From: Apostichopus japonicus
Taxonomy: Eukaryota; Echinodermata; Holothuroidea; Aspidochirotida; Stichopodidae
DNA length: 64,000 nucleotides
Assembly: GCF_037975245.1 (NCBI RefSeq)
Contig: NC_092563.1
Span: 10,505,001 to 10,569,000, forward strand
Reading direction: 5' to 3'
The translations under genes and the position numbers were made by a program. Below, piece after piece: positions 55,695-64,000 of this stretch (its first letter is position 1; the number at the start of each line of letters is the position of its first letter). The notes under the pieces are model-generated. The model was not told the origin of the DNA and made no database searches. It worked only from the letters and a program-made list of their open reading frames with translations.

Positions 55695-58600
55695 TTAATA
55701 AGGTATCTTGTCAGAGGTAAGTTCCTTCTGCTGGGCCAAGAAAGCTCTTATTCTATGAAGAAGTTCTTTCTTCACATCATCTGGAACAAGTTCTGAAAAG
55801 TGAAAACAAAAATATAACCTCAAGCAAAAATGAGTCAACATTGTGATTGTTCATTTATTGCATACTTGATATTACATGCTGATAAAGTGCCATATTAGAG
55901 TAACAATATCAAGAAAGATTTCATTACAAGTATCAATTAGTTGCTACACAGAAACCTCACTGCTTCAATTTCAAGTAAGATTAAACTGCAGGATGCTACT
56001 GGGTGTAAGTACTCTAGAGACAACACTGACCTTCCACTCGTTTCTTATGCCCATAATAAGAAACACTAGCAGCAGGCATTTACAGCAGCCCTGCACATCA
56101 CCCAGCAAAACATAGATTGGCTTATTTTCTTTAATCAAACTTCAACTTCCAGATGCCTGCCTTGTTCACATTGATGTCTTCACATGCTTATGAAGCCATG
56201 TATGTTGTGAAGTTGTTTCAAAACATTTATATATAAGCAGCAGATACATCCTTGAGCAGACTAACAAAGACAACCCTTACAACGTAGGAAAATACAAATA
56301 TCAAATGATGCTGAGAAGTACAATACTAGTATATGACATTTATTTTCCTGAGTACAAGTATGTATCCAAATTTATTAGTATGAGTACAAATCAAGCAAAT
56401 TGTATTAAGTGAGTATGAGCAAGGACGCTAGTACGGCAACTATAAATCAATGGCTAATGTTGTACACTGTGGGATTATGTTAGTAGTGTCAGATAAAGGT
56501 TATGGAATATAGACATTGCCCTGTGGTTTGATTATGTCTAATGCTATAAAGACTATATTACTACTTTGGGCACTCCATATAAAGGCATTAAGAAAATCTG
56601 GCAGCTGAAGGGACACTGTTATTATTGAATGAACCTTACACTATTATCGTTGGTGGAATTTATGCACAACCTTAAAATAATGTACTATTACTGAGTCCAA
56701 AGAGCCAATCACTGTTACAGCTTTTCATGTATGCTTCATGAAAGAAAGCTCATTACAGAGAGGACACCTGGCTCGTAAATGAATTGTTTCTTAATAAATT
56801 AATAAACTCCCACAGATGCCAACTGATCTCCTGGATCAATCTAAGAGAATAAATCAATGCCTTTGATTACGTTTCAATACATTGAACAACATGATGAGCA
56901 ATCATCCGTGATATAATTACAGTAATCTTTGAAGACTATTTCTTCTCTTTCAGGTTTAGAACCACATGTCTCTGCCACAAACTAACTTACCTCTTCCTTT
57001 TGGTGTTATTTCAGTAACCAGATCATCTACTGTGACATGCTTTAACCCTTTCCGTCTCACAACCTCTGCAAATGGGCAAGGTGGTCAATGAAGGTGGTTA
57101 ATGAAATGTCACAAGATTAATGAAAATGAAGTAATATACATATTATAATAATAATCAACAGTAAATGACCCTCAACAATGGGCCTCTTGTACTAAATTTG
57201 ATACATCAACATACTAAATATGACTTCTGTTCTTGTTGAAATATTGTGTAAACATGGTTTTCACAATGTAACCCCTGGTGAACTCAAACGACCATTGACC
57301 TCCACCCACAACATTAGGCTTTTGTACTTATTAATGTGGTACAATTACATAACAAATATGCGCTCTGTCCAAGCTTCCCTTGCGATATTATGTTTAGGGA
57401 GGTGCGTTAGTGTACATCTAAGGTAAGAGGGGAGTGAAGTAAATGTTTGGCATTTGTTGACTTCAAATGACCTTTGACCTCCACCATAATCATTAGGCTT
57501 AGAACTTTAACTCAATGTTATACACCTTCATACCTTCATAAGTAAGAGATCTGCCAAAGCTTCCAATATTGAGATATCATGTTTACAAGTTTAAAAATTT
57601 GACCGCTGGTGACCCCAAATGACCTTTGACCCACTAAAACCATTAAGCTTCTTGTACTGAATGTGTTTCATGTATATTAAATATGAGATCTGCCCGAACT
57701 TCCCTTCTTGAGATATTGTGTTTACAGGTTTTCACAATTTGACCCCTGGTAACCCAAAATGACCTTTGACCTCCACCAAAAACAATAGGTTCCTTGTACT
57801 CAATGTGGTTCATAAACATACTAAATTGAGAAAAAGTGCTCAAGCTTACATAATAAAACTAAAGGCCCCTAGTTTACTTCACTCAAGATATTCCAATCAA
57901 TGATAATCTCAGGAGCCACAACTGTACAAAATTGGTTTTTACTAACATTTACTTCTAGGTATCTCACCTTTGCAATATGCTTTCAGCTGATCTCTCCAAC
58001 CACATTCGATGAGTTTATTTCTTAACATTTCCTTCAACCTAGGAAAAGCAAAAGCACAAACATTAGAACTGCATTACAGCACCAATAGTGTAGAAACCCC
58101 AGGGTACCACTCCATGAGCTCAACACTGAGGGAAAATATCGAATGAAGGCAACCTTTTTTGACCGTTGCATTGTTAGGGGAGTAAAAAAAACATGATTCT
58201 TTCCTGAAGTTTTTAATGGTCAGCAACAACATAAGTAATTTGACTTTTCTTGAAATTTAAAAGGAATAGTCATTCTGTTTACATAGGTGTATGAATCAAT
58301 ATGGCAATCACTCAGTGACATGGATAGCATTATTGTCAATTAATTCTACCGCTGTTGTCACAGATAAGAATGTTATGACATCATCAGGAACTAATTTTCT
58401 GAAGCAGTCCAAATAGAGGGATTGGAAATTGTTCTTTCTCTTCCTTTTTACTTACTTTGTCTGCAAAACTAGTGCTTTTTGGCAGGTGATAATCATGCAA
58501 AAAAACATGCCAAATTTGTATGAGTTACTTCTTAAAATATTTGATAATTATTAATGTATGAAACTGTAGCAATATACTTTATTCTACCCTGTTGGCCCTT

Positions 58601-60977
58601 TGCACACTATCCTTTACACACACAGTAAGGTTATATTAATGGTAATATCAAAGGCACTGATATGAACAAAAGAAATGGTCCAAACATGGATAAATAGTTA
58701 ATGAACAGTATAAACTGAGTCATTTTTTCAGGTTTACTAATATTTTGTAAAGTATCTTGCCCAACACAATAACACACTTCAGCCTTCATTATAGTTCAGA
58801 TGTTTTTCATATTCATAGATAAATCCCAAATATAACCAGACAGCCAGAAGGCTTTATGATTTCTTGCCATATAACTTGCTCAAAAATTCACTTAACTATC
58901 TGAGTAATGTAGAGCTAGTGAGTTAAATTTGCCTCAGCATTAATTGAAAACCAGAAAAGACCAAACAAAATCAGTTCCTGTGGGCATCAACCAAGAAATT
59001 CCACTGGTAGGGATTTTACAACATAGAATTTTTCCAAAATGTTTTCAAACATCCATAAAGAACAGCATAAATTCTATGTTAAATATAGACACAGATGTTC
59101 TACATATGAGCAAATGCACATTTTCCTTTACCAAGGAGCAACTCAGCTCAGCCACCAACCACCTTTAATAATTGTTATTAATGAAGAAAGTTACATGATA
59201 TTGTTTATTCAGTGCTGTGAAATATTTTCAAAAATCACTGCCAGTCATATAGTATGTATCACCTCATCACCCAAAACACTGTTATATACAGTATATACTT
59301 AAAGTTATATAGTATGTATCACCTAATCACCAACTACACTGTTGTATACATACAGTATATACTTGAAGTAAACCCCATTGATAACTAACGTCTTTATCAT
59401 GCCATGGGGACTGACCTATAGTATAGCTAAACCATCTAAAGTATTCACTTTCTGTATCAATCACATAAGTACTATAACCCTTGGAACCAAATACCACTCA
59501 GTAAGCCAGTAAATATAATTTGAAGACAAGAAAACTGTTTCTGAAATGTGCAGTCTTGCACCATATGCAATACTAGAGCACCGATGGTGCAGAAGCTCAT
59601 ACCTTTTCGAACTTAAAAATGTAGGGCCCACAAAACTTTATGGCCCACCAAGTTTCAGGCCATTTTTCAGATTCCACCAATTTTGGGCCCATGAGGGATA
59701 ACCCCCCCCCCCCCCCCTCGGTTAGCAGAATACTGGCCACACCACTGGCTATAATTCCTATTTTCCACCTTTAAATCCTGTTTTACCCACTCTCTCAAAC
59801 AATACCACTGACCTACCCTATTAAACTTTCTCCCCTCTACCTGAGCAGACCTGAAGCACTCCTTGCCAAAATTTTGGCTGGCTGCCTACATACCTCAGGC
59901 TCAAAGACTTCTAAGAATTGGCAAGTGCTGATTGGCTATAGGGCTCTCATGCTTACAGTTCAACAGTTAATAAAAACTCCCAGTCCTGCTTTAATTCCAC
60001 TAACAGCCTCTGCAGAGCTTAACCACAAATGTAAACAAACACTGCAGAGACTGGGAGACAAATTAAAGGAGCCTTGGCAAAAGGTGAAGGCTCAGATTTT
60101 TTTAAACAATGGGAATTAATTGTAATTAATTAACTTTTGACCAAAAACTATTAGGCATCATCTTATTCATACACAATCCAACAATCATCAGTTCAACTTT
60201 GAATATGATCCATCAAAATCTTGAGGAGATTGAGATATTTGAAAATACTACAAAGAATGACCCCTGATGACCCCCTAAATGACATTTGACCTCAATTTTC
60301 CGAACACCCCTCATAACCCTCATCCCGAGGAACGTTGTGACCAAGTTTCATTACAACTGGCCATACACTGTACGAACAGGAGCAATTTGAAAATATAGGG
60401 CCGCGGCCCGGGCCACAAAAGACCCCTAGTTGATCTTTGATCTCAAATTCATGAACACCCTGAAGGTAAAACTTCCATAGTACTATCGTGACAAACCCTC
60501 AACATTGTACCATGGAATCTGTAGGAGAAGAAGCATTTTGTGTATTTCCACAAAATGGCCCATTACGGCCCACAGGTGACCTTTGACCCCAAATTTCGGA
60601 CCATCTCTGATGGCCCTATACCCAATGGTCCTTGTGTCCAAGTTTCATGAAATTCCATCAAACACTGTGCGAGTGGGAGCGATTTTACCAATTGTTGACG
60701 GATAGAGTGATAGACGCAGCACTGTAACAATAGCTCACACCAGCATGCTGGTATGAGCTAAAAATCAGCCAAAACAAATTGGAACATGACATTTAAATGT
60801 TAAGCATTTTAAATTAATATAATAGTATTGAGCCACCCCCCCCCAAACCCCGTCTCCCAACAACAGTGACATTCACATTCAGGTTAATACAACTTCTCTT
60901 ACCGTATATCATAATGTCAAGGCTTACCTTTCTTTTTCTCCACTTTCTATTAATGTTTGGTTGATGCTAGCCTTCAT
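55695..60977 (-). CDS. ENY2: ENY2, SAGA and TREX-2 subunit (four exons found)
   Basis: A small helical protein shared by the SAGA deubiquitinase module and the TREX-2 mRNA export complex, in the nucleus. Minus-strand exons are 60977 (or up to about 60998)-60928, 58038-57968, 57065-56991 and 55792-55695, with phases 2, 1, 1 agreeing. From the ATG at 60977 this gives 97 residues against 101 in human. Recognisable blocks are [50 protein letters not shown] and [19 protein letters not shown], nearly identical to vertebrate ENY2; the C-terminus is a few residues longer. Codons upstream of the ATG in the same exon (E-Q-K-L-K-D-S-Q) stay open and look like family sequence, so the true start is probably in an unlocated upstream exon. 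Intron 57066-57967 is filled mostly with DR1-bearing repeats. Confidence 0.92.
57210..57840 (-). repeat. Four diverged tandem units of the DR1 repeat in an ENY2 intron
   Basis: Units spaced about 140-180 bp share 'AATGACCTTTGACCTCCACC', 'TTGTACT.AATGTGGTTCAT', 'GAGATCTGCC' and 'GAGATATTGTGTTTACAGGT'. Motif cores lie at 57291-57303 (degenerate), 57468-57480 (perfect), 57620-57632 (one change) and 57760-57772 (perfect). Orientation is inverse relative to 48150-48500. Confidence 0.8.
58039..59240. other. ENY2 intron sequence
   Basis: Large first mapped intron (58039-60927), AT-rich. No exon or named repeat recognised in this part. Confidence 0.35.
59248..59368. repeat. 60-bp tandem duplication
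   Basis: TATAGTATGTATCACC (59248) through CAGTATATACTT is repeated from 59308 with minor changes. Confidence 0.85.
59830..60119 (+). other. Open frame in an ENY2 intron, unrecognised
   Basis: Open from about 59831 to a stop at 60119. It contains [20 protein letters not shown] and a Lys/Gln-rich amphipathic end. The composition looks protein-like, but no family is recognised. A repeat-derived fragment is most likely. Confidence 0.25.
60150..60765. repeat. Dispersed repeat with TGACCTTTGACC units and a terminal palindrome
   Basis: Contains three spaced motifs (TGACATTTGACCT near 60289, a decayed one near 60433, TGACCTTTGACCC 60577-60589). Twice it has the phrase 'CCAAGTTTCAT', and it ends in the 30-bp palindrome at 60731-60760. 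It differs from the foldback units in its flanking phrases. Confidence 0.6.
60731..60760. repeat. 30-bp palindrome with one mismatched pair
   Basis: TAGCTCACACCAGCA followed by TGCTGGTATGAGCTA. Only positions 60738 and 60753 fail to pair. Confidence 0.85.
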
Positions 60978-60998
60978 TTGGGAATCTTTCAGTTTTTG

Positions 60999-62050
60999 CT
61001 CAGAATAGCTTTCGAGAGAAGAAATTTTATGAAGAGATATAAAAAATGCGACCTTTTCACAATCAAAGAAATAACATGCCACTTTCATATTCCCTTACAA
61101 AATGAACACACCAAAGAATCAGCATAAATTTTTAAAGTGTTTATGATTTTTGTTAAAGAATAGCAATAAATCCGATTTAGTTTATTGAATCAGATTTTCT
61201 TCTTGTTGTGTAAATTCCCTTTTCCTTTTGTGGTTGTCATGCCAATGGCTCAGTAATCTTTCCATCAGGCGTAGTAGGGGGGGGGGGGTGGTAATTAGCT
61301 TTATACATGTACTTGGATAATACTGTACAATGTAAGTTATACGTAGATAATTACATGCATATGAGATCTAAACTTTGAGCTCATTAATATTCATGCATGT
61401 ATCTGTTTATACAATGTCACTAAATAGACTGTCAATATGATAGCTGATTCCTGTTTTTTTCCTTTATATGTTGCCACATTAGTCAATAGATATTCCTTCA
61501 TTTTTGTGTGCACAAGTTCATGAATATTTACATGTATGGCTTACTACACTATGAATATGTATGGGCATAGGAACCACTAAACGTTTTCGTTTTCTGGTTG
61601 ATCCCATGTTACAAGATTTTAGTAATCATATTTTATATTGCAACTTTTAGTGTTCTGAATATTCCCTTACAAAATACTGTTTCCTTTGTACAAAAACTCC
61701 TATACACCTCTGCACTTGTATAGCAATTTGTCCATTTTACATAGAACTTTGCGATGCGCTATAGCTGATAAATTATTCCCCTGCAGGGGTTTTAGTGAGC
61801 TCCAAAATTGAAAATTTCTATGGTAAAATATAAATATTTAAGTCATTCACTGCTATTCTTAAATGATTCTATTGTAAATAGACTAAGCTTTGCTTACCTA
61901 AACTTATTTCACAATACTACAGGATTAAAGTTCAGCGACACTTTTCCTCAAGTCATCTAATAAATCCAAATACTGTCTACAAATGTGATTCCCATATTTA
62001 ATCTGACAGAAGGAGGACTAGTTGTTGCAGCCTTGAGCGAGGTCTAAGAT
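60999..62050. other. Upstream ENY2 intron or promoter region
   Basis: AT-rich with a G run near 61271-61281. The missing ENY2 first exon should lie here or beyond, but no convincing short coding exon was found. Confidence 0.35.
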
Positions 62051-62071
62051 CAGATGGCAAGATGGTAAAAC

Positions 62072-62255
62072 AAACAATATGACTGGAGGTTTAAAAAGAA
62101 TAATACTTTCGAAGAAGGTGAGTTTTTAGGTGTGCCTTAAAAACATTTAATGATGGAGCTGCCCTGATGTCACTGGGGAGTGCATTCTATAGATAAGGTG
62201 CAAATTAGGCAAAGGATCGTGCGCCAAAGCTTTTGTGGGCAAATCTGCCAGGCTC
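62072..62255 (-). pseudogene. LINE 3'-end fragment, second copy
   Basis: Closely matches 30285-30460 (ATGACTGGAGGTTTAAAA, TTTAATGATGGAGCTGCCCT, GCAAAGGATCGTGCGCCAAA) and decodes on the minus strand to the same LWNALP..IRAAPSLN..KTHL ending. Confidence 0.75.
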
Positions 62256-64000
62256 TAGTCAAATCCATATATAACACCATTTATTCAAGCTAACCCCTTA
62301 TCATATGCTGGTCTATTTAAATAACTACTGTGCATGGTAAAATACACACAAAACAACAACAAAATAAATGAATAAACATAAACATACTTTATCATAACCA
62401 CCAGTTGATTCTGAAACTGCTTACAAGACATATATAATCTACATACAAAGAACTGAAGTAATTAATGCCTGTCCAAAGTGTGGTACTTATACAGTATTTA
62501 TACTGCCGAAGGCTACGTTGGGTTGTCGGGAAAAAAGTCACCCCGTACATGAAACAGATATATGTGAGGGTGTTGATTCTGTTTAGAATAACTCATTTAA
62601 GCAATTAAAAAGAAAAGACTCTTGAAAAAAAATAAGCAGCATCCCAAATGTAGCCTTCTACTCTTCGTTTGGCCGAATCTACAATTTGACCTGTCCGATA
62701 TTTTCTTCACAGGAATTGTTGAAAAACAATTGCACTCATAAAAACTGGTCTTATATGTCTGGAAAATTTACTATTTCAAAGTTTTTGTTTGCTGTTTTCC
62801 ATCTACAATACATAAATTAGAACATGTGGCATGCTTGGAACAATGTAGTAGAACGTTTGAAACTTTTGATACCTCACTGTAAACGCCATGTACTAGTAGG
62901 ATGGTGACTTCGAAGTTCGGCCACTTAAGACTTAAAACACCCCAAAACTAAATCTTCTGGTATAAATCATTTGAAAATATACTTCATATGGTGGGAGAAT
63001 TTTGTTATAGTACGATACACGGCCAAACTTTCTTTCCTGCAAACTGTTTTCACGTTGATTTCCAAGAAGATTCTTCGTGATTGTGGAACTGGTATTTCTT
63101 GCTAGAGTATTGCGAAGTTCGGACACGCAACCCACAGTGTGGCGCTGGTAAAAATTGGTGGCGCTGTTGCTCTTTCAGTAATTATAACAGACTTCATAGA
63201 TCTTCGTCATTTTATTGACAAATATGTAAGTAATTTCTTGCACACGGGTCATTTTGGAGAGAAAATAACTGTAGCTTCGTACTTTTTGGTGAAATTTGGC
63301 TCTTCCTGTAGGTTTTCTTGGTGAAAATCGTGTATTTCTTAGGGTGCCCGAACTTCGCAGTATGGGGAACTTCGCAATACTGACTATACTATTCCCATTG
63401 TAGGTTAAATTTGCTATATTGTTGATAGCTGCTCTCTCAGTTACCGCTGCACAAGACAAGGCAATTTCTCAGAACTTGTCACAAGATGGACATTAAATTC
63501 CTTCTTTTTTTTTAAGTAGCAACTGACTTAATATTTCCTTCACATTGCTTCAGAGTCGATAAAAGCAATGAACCCAGACAGCCTAGCCTAGGCCTGTATT
63601 GGTTTGAATGTATTATTGACATCTACATAAAGCAATGTTGGCTGCCCTTGTCATGATTGAAACATATTTTCATTTGGTATTAATGGTCTTATGCAAAGGC
63701 CTATGTGAAAAGTGTTCAATATGCAAATTTTCGTACATATATAGCCTATGAATGAAACCTCGGCATATAATGAAACTTTTGTCTGGAGATAACGTTTCTT
63801 CCCAATTCACTGGGATTTCTAGTGAAAGACTTCAATACATCATTTTGCTGTCTAATTTGTATATGTTACCATTTATAACACCAGACAGCGAAGCTGAAAA
63901 GCTGCAGTACATCAGGTCAGGTGAAGTGGCATGTTAATGTCAGTTTTGGCCTTGCCTAAGCAAGGCTTGTAAGTATTATCTTAGGCCATAGTGTTACTTA
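62256..64000. other. End of window, unannotated
   Basis: No gene recognised. TATTGCGAAGTTCGG-type words occur near 62911 and 63104 and inverted near 63348-63375 (CCGAACTTCGCAGTAT, GAACTTCGCAATA), suggesting a small inverted-repeat unit. Confidence 0.35.

Noticed and set aside
63175-63459. Overlapping ORFs on both strands near the window end.
   Set aside because: No family resemblance, and the region contains small inverted GCGAAGTTCGG repeats.

Overview
This is a window of an animal nuclear genome. Genes are split by GT-AG introns, introns and spacers are long and AT-rich, and transposon debris is dense. The mixture fits a marine deuterostome invertebrate, most likely an echinoderm such as a holothurian: LINEs, tRNA-derived SINEs, foldback repeats, a cytosolic-type GH1 glucosidase and SAMD3-like multicopy genes. 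That assignment is an inference from repeat and gene style, not from a diagnostic marker.

Five protein-coding genes can be assembled from exons whose splice phases agree. (1) Mitochondrial peptide deformylase (PDF), plus strand, 2688-4433, two exons. (2) A PRRT3/PRRT4-like seven-helix membrane protein, minus strand, 16891 down to 8631, three exons. (3) A GH1 beta-glucosidase, plus strand, 37307-40260, two exons. (4) A secretory-pathway single-pass membrane protein with one C2H2 finger, plus strand, 44242-51715, eight exons. I do not recognise its name. (5) ENY2, minus strand, 60977 or slightly higher down to 55695, four exons found. PDF and the PRRT-like gene are convergent, as are the zinc-finger membrane gene and ENY2.

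The middle of the window (about 18.5-36.2 kb) is almost entirely mobile DNA. It holds a decayed L1/Tx1-type LINE (18.57-19.96 kb) and a nested inverted-repeat structure (21.72-26.68 kb) that contains a 4.2-kb element with CACTGT termini and TA flanks. After these come an inverted repeat carrying a 302-bp MITE with an 11-bp minisatellite inside it (27.2-28.0 kb), a LINE 3' end (29.9-30.6 kb), and a second large CACTGT/TA element (31.43-36.12 kb). The two CACTGT elements have the same outer ends but different subterminal short-repeat arrays. The second carries a decayed minus-strand gene resembling the SAMD3-like family (start of a SAM domain near the right end, family C-terminus near 34 kb). 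This pair of gene-bearing elements is the best candidate for something undescribed.

A second theme is a dispersed foldback repeat family (5.8, 7.7, 41, 48, 53.6-55.4, 57.3-57.8 and 60.2-60.7 kb). Its roughly 145-bp internal unit contains AGGTCAAAGGTCA, a perfect DR1 nuclear-receptor response element. Seven perfect copies lie between 48.4 and 57.8 kb, in introns and spacers of the zinc-finger membrane gene and ENY2.

The rest is unannotated intron or spacer with microsatellites, poly-G/C tracts, several near-perfect hairpins and short repeats, described below. No tRNA or rRNA gene, CRISPR array or bacterial-type operon was seen.
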